Shown here in pieces: positions 36,413 to 45,432 of a stretch of 64,000 bases of DNA. The position numbers and the translations under genes are program-made. The notes beneath the pieces are model-generated. The model saw only the letters and a program-made list of their open reading frames with translations, ran no database searches and was not told the DNA's origin. How positions within the stretch are numbered: position 1 is the first letter of the stretch; each line of letters begins with the position of its first letter. The DNA is from Mycolicibacterium aubagnense (lineage in GTDB: Bacteria; Actinomycetota; Actinomycetes; Mycobacteriales; Mycobacteriaceae), in the NCBI RefSeq assembly GCF_010730955.1, contig NZ_AP022577.1:124001-188000 (forward strand). Reading direction: 5' to 3'.

Positions 36413-38755
36413 TTGGCTGACGACAAGGTGACGCAGGTCCAGTCGGCGCCGACTGAGCCGTCGCCAGGGACGTCGCTGGAGACGACCAAGACCACCGTCA
36501 GCGCATCCCGCCGGGTACGTGCCCGGCTCGCGCGACGGATGACCGCTCAGCGCAGCATGGTTAACCCGGTCCTCGAACCGTTGGTCGCCGTGCACCGGGA
36601 GTACTACCCGAAGGCCGACCTGGCGATCCTGCAGCGCGCCTACGAGATTGCCGAGGAGCGGCACGCGCCGCAGCTGCGCAAGTCCGGTGACCCGTACATC
36701 ACCCACCCGCTGGCCGTCGCCAACATCCTGGCCGAACTCGGCATGGACACCACGACGCTCGTCGCCGCGCTGCTGCACGACACCGTCGAGGACACCGGAT
36801 ACACCCTGGAGGCGCTCACCGCCGAATTCGGCACCGAGGTCGGCCACCTGGTCGACGGCGTCACCAAACTGGACAAGGTCGTGCTCGGCTCGGCCGCCGA
36901 GGCCGAGACCATCCGCAAGATGATCATCGCCATGGCCCGCGATCCCCGCGTGCTGGTGATCAAGGTCGCCGACCGGCTGCACAACATGCGCACCATGCGG
37001 TTCCTGCCGCCGGAGAAGCAGGCCCGCAAGGCCCGCGAGACGCTGGAAGTCATTGCGCCGCTTGCTCATCGGCTCGGTATGGCCACCGTGAAGTGGGAGC
37101 TCGAGGACCTGTCCTTCGCTATCCTGCACCCCAAACGGTACGAGGAGATCGTGCGGCTGGTCGCCGACCGGGCGCCGTCGCGTGACACCTATCTGGCCAA
37201 GGTGCGTGCCGAGATCGCCAGTTCGCTGCTCGCCATGAAGATCAACGCGACGGTCGAGGGCCGGCCCAAGCACTACTGGTCCATCTACCAGAAGATGATC
37301 GTCAAAGGCCGCGACTTCGACGACATCCACGACCTGGTGGGCGTGCGCATCCTGTGCGACGAGATCCGGGACTGCTACGCCGCAGTCGGCGTCGTGCACT
37401 CGTTGTGGCAGCCGATGGCCGGCCGATTCAAGGATTACATCGCGCAGCCGCGCTTTGGCGTCTACCAGTCGCTGCACACCACAGTCGTCGGCCCGGAGGG
37501 CAAGCCGCTGGAGGTGCAGATCCGCACCATCGACATGCACCGCACCGCGGAGTACGGCATCGCGGCGCACTGGCGCTACAAGGAAGCCAAGGGCCGCAAC
37601 GGTTTGCCGGCAGGCGGTCATGCCACCGAGATCGACGACATGGCGTGGATGCGCCAACTTCTCGACTGGCAGCGGGAAGCCGCCGACCCCGGCGAGTTCC
37701 TGGAGTCGCTGCGCTACGACCTTGCCGTGCAGGAGATTTTCGTGTTCACGCCGAAGGGTGACGTGATCACGCTGCCCGCCGGTTCGACGCCCGTCGACTT
37801 CGCGTACGCGGTGCACACCGAGGTCGGCCACCGCTGTATCGGTGCCCGGGTCAATGGGCGACTGGTGGCACTCGAGCGCAAGCTCGAGAACGGCGAAGTG
37901 GTCGAGGTTTTCACCTCCAAGGCGCAGAACGCCGGTCCCTCCCGCGACTGGCAGACGTTCGTGGTGTCGCCGCGCGCGAAGGCCAAGATCCGGCAGTGGT
38001 TCGCCAAGGAGCGGCGTGAAGAGGCGCTGGAGACCGGCAAGGACGCCATCGCCCGTGAGGTGCGCCGTAGCGGAATGCCGTTGCAGCGCTTGATGAACGC
38101 AGAGCTCATGGCCGCGCTGGCCCGCGAGCTGCGCTACGCCGATGTCTCGGCGCTGTACACCGCGGTCGGCGAGGGCCATGTCTCGGCTCGGCACGTCGTG
38201 CAGCGGTTGGTGGCCACGCTCGGTGGTGACGACGAAGCCGCCGACGAGATCGCCGAACGGTCGACGCCGGCCACCATGCCGGTGCGACGACGCACGAACG
38301 ACGATGTCGGCGTGGCTGTTCCGGGCGCGCCCGGGGTGCTGTGCAAGTTGGCCAAATGCTGTACGCCGGTGCCCGGCGACAACATCATGGGCTTCGTCAC
38401 GCGTGGTGGTGGCGTCAGCGTGCACCGCACCGACTGCACCAATGCCGCGTCGCTGCAACAGCAGGCCGAGCGCATCATCGACGTGAAGTGGGCGCCGTCG
38501 CCGTCGTCGGTATTCTTGGTGGCCATTCAGGTCGAGGCACTGGACCGGCACCGGCTGCTCTCCGACGTCACCCGGGTGCTCGCCGATGAGAAGGTGAACA
38601 TCCTGTCGGCGTCGGTGACCACGTCCAACGATCGAGTTGCGATCAGCCGCTTCACTTTTGAAATGGGTGACCCGAAGCACCTCGGCCACGTGCTGAACGT
38701 GGTGCGCAATGTCGAGGGTGTGTACGACGTCTACCGCGTGACTTCCGCCGCCTGA
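36413..38755 (+). CDS. relA: bifunctional (p)ppGpp synthetase/hydrolase Rel
   Basis: A 780-residue long RSH enzyme that makes and degrades (p)ppGpp in the stringent response. The hydrolase HD domain (about 75-200) has [15 protein letters not shown] and the HD pair in [11 protein letters not shown]. The synthetase domain (about 235-390) contains [15 protein letters not shown] and the EVQIRT motif. TGS ([24 protein letters not shown]), a zinc-finger-like [13 protein letters not shown] and a C-terminal ACT domain follow. The start is TTG 36413, placed by AGGAGG upstream and by the usual length. A single bifunctional Rel is normal in mycobacteria. Confidence 0.96.
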   Translation: MADDKVTQVQSAPTEPSPGTSLETTKTTVSASRRVRARLARRMTAQRSMVNPVLEPLVAVHREYYPKADLAILQRAYEIAEERHAPQLRKSGDPYITHPLAVANILAELGMDTTTLVAALLHDTVEDTGYTLEALTAEFGTEVGHLVDGVTKLDKVVLGSAAEAETIRKMIIAMARDPRVLVIKVADRLHNMRTMRFLPPEKQARKARETLEVIAPLAHRLGMATVKWELEDLSFAILHPKRYEEIVRLVADRAPSRDTYLAKVRAEIASSLLAMKINATVEGRPKHYWSIYQKMIVKGRDFDDIHDLVGVRILCDEIRDCYAAVGVVHSLWQPMAGRFKDYIAQPRFGVYQSLHTTVVGPEGKPLEVQIRTIDMHRTAEYGIAAHWRYKEAKGRNGLPAGGHATEIDDMAWMRQLLDWQREAADPGEFLESLRYDLAVQEIFVFTPKGDVITLPAGSTPVDFAYAVHTEVGHRCIGARVNGRLVALERKLENGEVVEVFTSKAQNAGPSRDWQTFVVSPRAKAKIRQWFAKERREEALETGKDAIAREVRRSGMPLQRLMNAELMAALARELRYADVSALYTAVGEGHVSARHVVQRLVATLGGDDEAADEIAERSTPATMPVRRRTNDDVGVAVPGAPGVLCKLAKCCTPVPGDNIMGFVTRGGGVSVHRTDCTNAASLQQQAERIIDVKWAPSPSSVFLVAIQVEALDRHRLLSDVTRVLADEKVNILSASVTTSNDRVAISRFTFEMGDPKHLGHVLNVVRNVEGVYDVYRVTSAA

Positions 38756-38877
38756 CGCTGGTTTTCTGCTGCCGCTCGTGATTTGAGCAAACTCGTGGTC
38801 GGCGCTGTGCGAGATTGGTGCAGGACTGGGGTTGGTGGTGCGGGTAATCTCAGATGCGGGACTGTCCAGATGTGGGG

Positions 38878-39636
38878 GTGGACGCGTTGAGCGGTGAATT
38901 GAAGGTCGATCTGGAGACGATGTCGTGGTCGGCGGCGGAATCGGTCCAGCGAGCCCCGGCCCCGAACGTACCTGCCGCCGGTGATCCGGTCAGCCTGATG
39001 CTGTCTTCGTATCTTCCAGGGTTAGTCGACGGGACTAACGAAAAGGTGGCGGCGGCGCAGTCGGAAGATCAAGCCCTTGCCGGCAAGGTTTCCTCTGCCC
39101 GGGGCGCCTACCAGAACGCTGACGACGCGGGTGGACAAGCGATCCAGAAGGCCGGTGAGACCCTCAATCCGGCATCCAGTGCTGGCAAGCCCGGCGGTGG
39201 TGCTGACGGCGGAATGGGTCAGTTCGGCCAGATGATGGGCATGGCGATGCAGGCCTTCCAGGCGCCCGCCCAGGCCATGCAGGCGCTGGGTTCGGTTCCG
39301 CAGACGGCGATGCAGGCCGCTCAACAGGTCGGGCAGCAAGTCCAGCAGTTGGCGGGCCAGGCGGGCAAGGACGGCGGCAAGCCTGGCGATGCTGGCGCTG
39401 GCGCAGCAGGTGCAGGTGGGGTCGGTGGCACCCAGACCAAGCCGGAAGATCGCAAGCCGGGCGAGGAAAAGGCCGAGGACAAACGGGACGAGAAGCCCGA
39501 GGAAAAGAAGGACCCCGAGGCCGACAAGAAGCACGCGGCAGCCGGGCCGAGCAGTGGCACATCAGCGCCGGTGCCGCCGTTGACTCCTGCGCCGCGTTCC
39601 GGGCGGCATGCCGCGAATCCCGCGGTTGATGTGTAA
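38878..39636 (+). CDS. EspJ-like ESX (type VII) secretion-associated protein
   Basis: About 252 residues. The N-terminal 90 residues are a helical-hairpin type domain ending in a YxxxD type VII secretion signal (Y78-D82, YQNAD). GELKVDLETM at the start, then a Met/Gln/Ala-rich helical zone, and a charged Lys/Glu/Pro tail follow. The plan resembles EspJ (Rv3878) of the ESX-1 locus. I infer it is exported by an ESX system encoded elsewhere. Start uncertain: GTG 38878, GTG 38872 or ATG 38854. It follows rel by about 120 bases and is the first of three colinear genes that include an EspK-like protein. Confidence 0.65.
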   Translation: MDALSGELKVDLETMSWSAAESVQRAPAPNVPAAGDPVSLMLSSYLPGLVDGTNEKVAAAQSEDQALAGKVSSARGAYQNADDAGGQAIQKAGETLNPASSAGKPGGGADGGMGQFGQMMGMAMQAFQAPAQAMQALGSVPQTAMQAAQQVGQQVQQLAGQAGKDGGKPGDAGAGAAGAGGVGGTQTKPEDRKPGEEKAEDKRDEKPEEKKDPEADKKHAAAGPSSGTSAPVPPLTPAPRSGRHAANPAVDV

Positions 39637-39687
39637 TTTTCGGTCTTGACTGTTTTGCGTTGTGTGTTTGTGAGGGAGGGGCGATCT

Positions 39688-40788
39688 GTGACGCAACCGC
39701 CGACGTGGGGTGCGCCCCCGCCGCAGCCGCCGGGTGGCTGGCAGAATCAGCCGGGTCCGGGCGGGCAGTGGGGTCAGCAGCAGCTGTGGCCGGCTCCGGT
39801 GCCGCCGAAAAAGGGCGGTGCTGCCAAGTGGGCCATCGGGGCGGTGGCGTTGGTTGGGGTGATCGCGGTGACGGCCGTAGTCGCGGTGTCGTGCACCAAG
39901 AACAGCGGTGGTAGCAACGGTGGCAGTACTTCTGCTGCGCCGTCGGACGTCGCGAGCGCCAACGACAAAGGGCCCGTAGGCATCATTACCGAGGACCCGT
40001 CGTGTGCGCCGTGGGTACCCATTACCAACACCCTCGGAGACCTGGAAGCAAAGGGCTGGAGAGATCGAGACCCGTCCATCCCAGCAGCGTCGTGGACTCC
40101 CGAGGTCAAGGCTCAGTATGACGCAATTAGCAAGGCGTGGCGGAAAGGCGCCGATCAGACTGTGCAACTGGCCAAGACTACGCCTCACCGGGTGATGCGT
40201 GAACTGTATTCGCAATCGATTGCGTATATGCGTGCATATGCGGACAGTATCCCCACGTATACTCAAGCGGACGACAGTCTCGCCCGTGCCGCAACTACGA
40301 CCGGTCTCGTAATTACATATATCTGCAACGCGATTTCGTCTGGTTCGGCGGCCGCACGCGCGGCCTTAGTTCCCGCCCTCGCGGCACCGGCAGCGGTTGC
40401 TCCAGTCGGAGATCTATCGAATCCACAACGACTATTTGGCACTCCAGACGTGGTGTGTTCCGACTTGACACCTACGCTTGAGCAATTACTCGAGAGCCCA
40501 GTGTTCAAGAGTTGGCTGAACACGAATCCGCAGATTCCGGTAGCCAATTGGTCTCCGGAACAGCAGTCCCTTACCGACGCTGTAGTGCCGATTATGTCGT
40601 CAACAGCTGATGCTCTGGAGAAGCTTGCACACAGGACTTCGAATGCCGTCGTTCAGGATTTCATCTTGCTTGGCGTGCAGTATCGGCGGACTTATATCGA
40701 GTCACTGCCCACCTATCAGCCCTCTGACTCGAATATCTATTTGGCGGGTCAATACGCGCCCGGTGTAGTGGCGATGGCGTGCAAGTAA
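39688..40788 (+). CDS. membrane-anchored protein with two Cys-bounded repeat domains
   Basis: 366 residues. A Pro/Gln/Trp-rich cytoplasmic head (1-40) precedes one TM helix (about 46-68), and a Ser/Gly linker leads to two homologous exported domains: repeat 1 from C106 to C213 and repeat 2 from C257 to C365. Both share a P-x-IP-x-A-x-W-x-PE motif and a later Y-x3-Y-x2-S-x-PTY-x3-D motif, and both begin and end with Cys, suggesting a disulfide per domain. I do not recognise the family. GTG 39688 has GGGAGGG ahead. It sits between EspJ-like and EspK-like genes, so a role at the outer face of an ESX machine is a guess. Confidence 0.75.
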   Translation: MTQPPTWGAPPPQPPGGWQNQPGPGGQWGQQQLWPAPVPPKKGGAAKWAIGAVALVGVIAVTAVVAVSCTKNSGGSNGGSTSAAPSDVASANDKGPVGIITEDPSCAPWVPITNTLGDLEAKGWRDRDPSIPAASWTPEVKAQYDAISKAWRKGADQTVQLAKTTPHRVMRELYSQSIAYMRAYADSIPTYTQADDSLARAATTTGLVITYICNAISSGSAAARAALVPALAAPAAVAPVGDLSNPQRLFGTPDVVCSDLTPTLEQLLESPVFKSWLNTNPQIPVANWSPEQQSLTDAVVPIMSSTADALEKLAHRTSNAVVQDFILLGVQYRRTYIESLPTYQPSDSNIYLAGQYAPGVVAMACK

Positions 40789-40900
40789 ACTGCGGGCGCG
40801 AAGGGTATACGAACGTTGGTATTTGATAGCTGTGTAGGCCTTTTAGCGCCGCTGTTTGCTTTAGACGAACGCGCAGAGGTACCGGCGGAAGGGTGAAACC

Positions 40901-43273
40901 GTGCCAGAAATTGTGCCCTATGATGATGGCGATTGGGGGAAACAGACCGTAGTCGGACCCGCATTTCCCAACGTTCACGAGAATGCGCTGAACGAACTGG
41001 CTGAAAGCCTCATGGCTTTGGGCGATCGTCTCGACGGCGAGGTAATCCCGCACCATGCCCACCAGCGAATGCAGTTGTCTGATTGGGAAGGGGAAGCTGG
41101 TCGGTTGGCGGAGGCCGCGGCGGGGGGTGTGCTTGGCTCATATGGGGATGCGTGCAAAGCCGCATACGAGGCGGCGCGAAAGGTGTTCCGCGCGGAATCT
41201 GCGGTAGTACAGACTAAGAACGACGTCAATAACACGGCCCGCGCTGTCCAGAGTGGCTGTCAGGCGTTCTACGACGCTAGCAAAGCAATGTTTGCGGCTG
41301 GCGAGGCTAATCGAGCGAGTGACCCGGTAGCTGCCAGTGCATTTTTTCAATCTGCTGCGCTGTTTACTGCACAGATCCAGACCCTAATCAAGGTGGGGTT
41401 GGCTGAAAACATTGCTGCGGTGGCCGCGTGTGCGACTGGACTGGCAAAAGAACTGGGCGTTCCACCAGGTACTCCGGGGGCGGATGGAAAGATGCCGCCA
41501 CCACCTCCACCGCCGGTTCAAAACGCCGGTGCGCCCGGCATGGCACCGGTTTCGGTGGTGCCGGGTAGCCCGTCGGGGTCTGGTGGTACACAGGGGGGTG
41601 GTTTGCTAGGCGGCAACAATTCTCACGGGGGAGGCCAGCCGCCTTCCCCGCAAGCGAATGACACACCGGAAACAAGCCAGAGTGGTGGTTCCACGGGCGG
41701 CCCGAGTTCCCATGGTGGTGGTGAGCCGCCCAAACAAGAACTGCCCAAACCAGAAATGGCCGCAAATCAAAAAGGCGGATCGCTGGACGGCCCGGGTCAC
41801 GGCACGCCGACTCAGGCTACTGCGGCCGGCACTGCTGACGTAGCTCCCGGCGCGGGTCCTGCTGGCGGCGCGCCTCCGCCTGCTGGTGGCATCAACGCGG
41901 CGATGGGTCCATCAGGTTCGCGTCCGACTTCGTCAGCGACAACGTCGGCCAGTGCGCCGTCAACGTCGTCGGCAGCCACCTCGGCGTTGGGCAGCCCGTC
42001 CAGCTCCGCGACCGGCCAGCAAAGCACCGGCCAGCAAACTGGTCAGCAGGGTCAGGGTCAGCAGACGCCGAAGAATCCGTTCGGTCAACTCCCGACGCAG
42101 CCGTTGTCCGCAGCCGCGAACACCGCTCCACTAGCGGCTCCCGAGCAGGCCACCCCAACCGGCACAGGGTCAGGCACCCCGACGGCAGCAGGTAGTGGCG
42201 CAGCCACCGGTACCAGCGGAGCGGGTGCGGCGCCTGTCGCGCAGGCAGCGGCGAGCACCGCGGCACCGGCCACGGGCACACCGGCTGGCGCTGCTCCGGC
42301 CGCCCCGTTGGGTCCTGCGCCGACGCCGTCGCCGGCGGCGCCGGTCGCGCAGCCGACCACGGGTGCCGCCGGTACCGGTCCGGGTGTGGCGCCGATGTCG
42401 GCCAACCAACAGCAGAACGCTGCTGCGGCGGCCCCGATCCCGGTCACGGCGGCGCGGGCAGAGCGCGATGCGATGTCGGCCGCGGCACGGGCCGGTTTGG
42501 TTCGCAAGTCAGCGGGCGATGCGGATGTGCAGTTTGCCGAGCGCATCGCAGCGGCCTTGCACGCCCCGCCGTCGATCCCGCCGATGGCGTGGAACTTCGT
42601 GTGGGCGGTGGGCGTGACGTCCAATGGCGAGATCATCGCCGCGAATTCCTATGGGGTGTCATTCATTCCGGATGGCATGTGCCTGCCGTCGCAGGTCATC
42701 TTCGTGAGCGCCGACGAGAGGATTCCAGCCGGTCAGCGCGGCCGCTGGGTTCGCGAGCCGTTCGTCGCGCTCCAGGCGTGGTGCGCGTTCTACGAGAAGA
42801 CGCTGAAGGTCGTCATCGGCACCGAGCAGGAAGTGCAACGGTTCGCCGGCAGTATGCAGACGAAAATTATTGCGCCCGAGGATATTCCGACCGACGGGCT
42901 GATGAAGGGCCGGACTCGCCTGGAGGTCATCGCTCCCGAGGCGGCGGCGAAGCTGGCCGAATGGCCGGACGCACAGCTGCATGAGGCGTTGCCACCGCAG
43001 CCGGTTCAGCTGATTCCACCGGACCCCGCCGCGATCGGCAAAGCGTGGATGGAATCGATCAGGCCGCTGATGCAGACGACCGGCGAGACCTACCGTACGG
43101 CGCATCTGGAGAAGCTGGCTGCCTACGGCAGGCTGCAGGAGGCGGCGGCGCTGTACCGGGCGTACACCGCGCCATACGTGGCCGACCTGCGGGCGGCGAT
43201 CACCGATTGGGTGTGGTGGCAGCAGTTCTCGACCATCCAGGGCGACGCCCAGCTGGTGGAATTGGGCGCGTAG
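40901..43273 (+). CDS. EspK-like ESX-1 secretion-associated protein
   Basis: 790 residues. The N-terminal about 185 residues are helical (ending near LAKELGVPPGTPG); about 190-520 is Pro/Gly/Ala/Thr/Gln-rich low complexity; the C-terminal about 260 residues are a conserved domain. The C-terminal domain aligns by eye with EspK (Rv3879c): IPVTAARAERDAM, ANSYGVSFIPDGM, LQAWCAFYEKTLKVVIGT, GRTRLEVIAPEAAAKLA, and DWVWWQQF. EspK is an ESX-1-linked protein acting around EspB. Here it lies away from any visible ESX core. The start GTG 40901 has GGAAGG ahead. Its first 500 bases are visibly less GC-rich than its flanks. Confidence 0.8.
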   Translation: MPEIVPYDDGDWGKQTVVGPAFPNVHENALNELAESLMALGDRLDGEVIPHHAHQRMQLSDWEGEAGRLAEAAAGGVLGSYGDACKAAYEAARKVFRAESAVVQTKNDVNNTARAVQSGCQAFYDASKAMFAAGEANRASDPVAASAFFQSAALFTAQIQTLIKVGLAENIAAVAACATGLAKELGVPPGTPGADGKMPPPPPPPVQNAGAPGMAPVSVVPGSPSGSGGTQGGGLLGGNNSHGGGQPPSPQANDTPETSQSGGSTGGPSSHGGGEPPKQELPKPEMAANQKGGSLDGPGHGTPTQATAAGTADVAPGAGPAGGAPPPAGGINAAMGPSGSRPTSSATTSASAPSTSSAATSALGSPSSSATGQQSTGQQTGQQGQGQQTPKNPFGQLPTQPLSAAANTAPLAAPEQATPTGTGSGTPTAAGSGAATGTSGAGAAPVAQAAASTAAPATGTPAGAAPAAPLGPAPTPSPAAPVAQPTTGAAGTGPGVAPMSANQQQNAAAAAPIPVTAARAERDAMSAAARAGLVRKSAGDADVQFAERIAAALHAPPSIPPMAWNFVWAVGVTSNGEIIAANSYGVSFIPDGMCLPSQVIFVSADERIPAGQRGRWVREPFVALQAWCAFYEKTLKVVIGTEQEVQRFAGSMQTKIIAPEDIPTDGLMKGRTRLEVIAPEAAAKLAEWPDAQLHEALPPQPVQLIPPDPAAIGKAWMESIRPLMQTTGETYRTAHLEKLAAYGRLQEAAALYRAYTAPYVADLRAAITDWVWWQQFSTIQGDAQLVELGA

Positions 43274-43277
43274 GCGA

Positions 43278-44105
43278 CTACATGCCCTTGGGCAGCATTG
43301 CCAGCTGGCGGCTCTGGACCACCACCTGCCCCGTGGAATCGAGGATGACGTGGTCCTCCTCGAACCACGTCTCGCCGACCACGGTCGAGCTGGCCTGCAC
43401 CCGCAGCCAGCCCGGCGCCGGCCGCCGCCGCACGTAGGTGGTGAGCTGCACGGTCGGCGTCCAGCCGAAGTGCCCCTGATTCATCGTGACCGGGGGAGTG
43501 ATGTCGCCCGCCATCAACGCGAACAGCAGGGCGGTGTCCGGATTCGCCTCGTCATCGGCGAAGGGCCGCAACCACATTCGGTTCACGGGGTCGCCCTCTT
43601 CGCCGGAGAGGAACGGCGTCGCACCATCGAGCAGGAACTGGCAACCCTGCGCCACGTGCACAATCTCGCCAACCGCATGGCCACCGGTCACCGGCACGGC
43701 GTCCGCGGGCGGCTCGACCGGCAGGTACGACACCCCAAGCGATTCCTGGTAGCGCGGCGGCTTGGCGTCGAGCGGGCCGAGCGTCACCGCACAGCGGACT
43801 GCCGCGCGCCCGTTCTGCGACAGCTGCACGTCGACCAGCGCCACCTGGCGCCCGTGCTTGCGCACCGTCGTGGTCAGCTGCACCTCACCGGGATCGGGGG
43901 CGTTCAGGTAGTTGGCGGTCACCGCGACCGGCGCCAGCTCGGACTCCCGACCGATGGCCTGCTGCGCGGCCGCGGCACACACCGCCATCATGCAGCCCCC
44001 GTGCACCTTCGGGCCGATGGTCCATACCGGATCGATCGTGGCGGTGAAGGTGCCCTCACCCACCGCGGTGACGGTGGTGAGGTCGGTGAATGGGTGCGCA
44101 GTCAT
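43278..44105 (-). CDS. double-hotdog thioesterase family protein, copy 1
   Basis: 275 residues, TesB-like/4HBT_3 type. The first hotdog has TIGPKVHGGCMMAVCAAAA, the second WTPTVQLTTYVRRRPAPGWLRVQASSTVVGETWFEEDHVILD. The gene at 45883-46710 encodes the same length with about two-thirds identical residues by eye, so the two are recent paralogues flanking the HxlR-SDR-tautomerase unit. It stops 4 bases from the converging EspK-like gene. Acyl substrate unknown. Confidence 0.87.
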   Translation of the reverse strand: MTAHPFTDLTTVTAVGEGTFTATIDPVWTIGPKVHGGCMMAVCAAAAQQAIGRESELAPVAVTANYLNAPDPGEVQLTTTVRKHGRQVALVDVQLSQNGRAAVRCAVTLGPLDAKPPRYQESLGVSYLPVEPPADAVPVTGGHAVGEIVHVAQGCQFLLDGATPFLSGEEGDPVNRMWLRPFADDEANPDTALLFALMAGDITPPVTMNQGHFGWTPTVQLTTYVRRRPAPGWLRVQASSTVVGETWFEEDHVILDSTGQVVVQSRQLAMLPKGM

Positions 44106-44158
44106 CTCTTCTCCAACGATGCCGTGGTGGTTGCTGATTCCGGAACGGGCAAAGTCCG

Positions 44159-44629
44159 CTACCTATTCAGCCGGATTTCGATGTCACCTGCGGAAACGGT
44201 GGCAGCATTCGGATCATCGGTGACGATCACGCCAACCCGATTGCCGGACCCGCGGTCTACGAAACACAACGGACCGTGCCCGCCCTTCTGCAGATGTTTG
44301 TCGCCCCACTGGCTCATCGCCAGGTACACCGGCAGCAGGTCTTCGCCGGCCTCGGTCAGTCGGTACTCGTCGCGGGCGCGCTTGCCGGGCTCCTGATAGG
44401 GCACCCGGACCATCAGTTCCGCGGCCTCCAACTGCTTGAGTGCCCGCGACACAGCTGGAGCCGACGTCCCGATCCGGTCGACGAAGTCTTCAAATCGGGT
44501 TGTGCCGAAAAGACTCTCGCGAACGGCGAGGAAAACGGTCTTGGTGCTGAGCAGGTCCAGAAGCTTGGCCACCGAACAGGCATTACCGATCGACCACTGC
44601 CGGTCGCGCAGTCTTTCTTCGAACTCCAT
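44159..44629 (-). CDS. HxlR family transcriptional regulator
   Basis: A 156-residue winged-helix regulator. The family signature is the Cys at the start of the HTH region (NACSVAKLLDLLSTKTVFLAVRESLFGTTRFEDF; Cys18), followed by ISAPAVSRAL-type recognition helix (GTSAPAVSRALKQLEAAEL) and a wing EYRLTEAGEDLLPV. Cys18 is the redox-sensing position in quinone/aldehyde-responsive members. Divergent from an SDR gene, with two matching palindromes between. ATG 44629 is chosen; GTG 44632 directly precedes it. Confidence 0.9.
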   Translation of the reverse strand: MEFEERLRDRQWSIGNACSVAKLLDLLSTKTVFLAVRESLFGTTRFEDFVDRIGTSAPAVSRALKQLEAAELMVRVPYQEPGKRARDEYRLTEAGEDLLPVYLAMSQWGDKHLQKGGHGPLCFVDRGSGNRVGVIVTDDPNAATVSAGDIEIRLNR

Positions 44630-44647
44630 CACATACCTTCTTTTGGA

Positions 44648-44661
44648 TAACGCTTGCGTTA
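44648..44661. promoter_or_regulatory. HxlR-type operator, copy 1
   Basis: TAACG-CTTG-CGTTA, 19 bases upstream of the HxlR gene start. The same TAACG-N4-CGTTA pattern recurs at 44688-44701. Confidence 0.7.
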
Positions 44662-44687
44662 CTCAGATATCCGTGCTTCCATCTTAG

Positions 44688-44701
44688 TAACGACATCGTT
44701 A
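44688..44701. promoter_or_regulatory. HxlR-type operator, copy 2
   Basis: TAACG-ACAT-CGTTA, 24 bases before the SDR start. Its centre is exactly 40 bases from copy 1, close to four helical turns, so dimers would lie on the same face of the DNA. Confidence 0.7.
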
Positions 44702-44724
44702 TTCAGCAAGGGAGAGTGGTCTAC

Positions 44725-45426
44725 ATGGTGGCAGTGGCGGGCAAAGTGGTCGTGGTGACCGGCGGTCGACGGGGTCTCGGGGCCGCTCTGGTCGACGAGC
44801 TGCTGGCGCGGGGAGTGCGCAAGGTGTACTCGACGGGCCGTTCGTCGTTCACCGATGAACGCGCGCAAGTGGTCCCGGTTGAGCTCGAAGTACGCTCGGA
44901 GGCTTCAGTTTCCGCGTTCGCCGATATCGCGTCGGACGCCGAGATCGTTTTCAACAACGCCGGCATCCTGTTGCCCGACGCGCTGCTGACAGGCAGCTTC
45001 GATGACATCGAGACAACGTTCGACATCAACGTCTTCGGGCCGCTGCGGGTGGCCCGCGCCTTCGCGCCGATCTTGGCGTCCAATGGAGGCGGCGCACTGG
45101 TCAACATGCATTCGGTGCTGTCGTGGGTGGCCGGAAGCGCAGCCTATGGCGCCTCCAAGGCAGCAATCTGGTCGGTGACCAACTCGCTGCGCGGCGAGCT
45201 CGCTGCACAAGGCACTCAGGTGGTCGGTGTCCACGCCGGACTGATCGAGACCGAGATGGCCGCGAACATTCCCGGTCCCAAGACCACGGCGGCAGACATC
45301 GCCACACGCATCATCGACGGCCTGGAATCCGGCGCGGTCGAGGTCCTGGCTGATGACGTGTCGGTGGGTGTGAAGTCCGCGTTGTCCGGTCCTGTGGAGA
45401 ACCTGACCTTCGCGATGGCGGTCTGA
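44725..45426 (+). CDS. short-chain dehydrogenase/reductase
   Basis: A 233-residue classical SDR oxidoreductase. Cofactor motif TGGRRGLGAAL (Arg after the second Gly suggests NADP(H)), NNAG, catalytic Ser in NMHSVLSW, and YGASK. GVHAGLIETEM is the post-catalytic loop. ATG 44725 is placed by GGGAGAG ahead; GTG 44716 is an alternative. It is divergent from the HxlR regulator with paired operators, so it is probably induced by the signal HxlR senses. The tautomerase follows 6 bases later. Confidence 0.92.
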   Translation: MVAVAGKVVVVTGGRRGLGAALVDELLARGVRKVYSTGRSSFTDERAQVVPVELEVRSEASVSAFADIASDAEIVFNNAGILLPDALLTGSFDDIETTFDINVFGPLRVARAFAPILASNGGGALVNMHSVLSWVAGSAAYGASKAAIWSVTNSLRGELAAQGTQVVGVHAGLIETEMAANIPGPKTTAADIATRIIDGLESGAVEVLADDVSVGVKSALSGPVENLTFAMAV

Positions 45427-45432
45427 ACCATC

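Noticed and set aside
36128..38689. 853-codon open frame on the minus strand opposite rel
   Set aside because: Shadow of the rel reading frame; composition is atypical and no domain is visible.
38878..43273. Full ESX locus
   Set aside because: No EccA-E, MycP, EsxA/B, PE or PPE genes were found in the window, so only accessory-type proteins are claimed.
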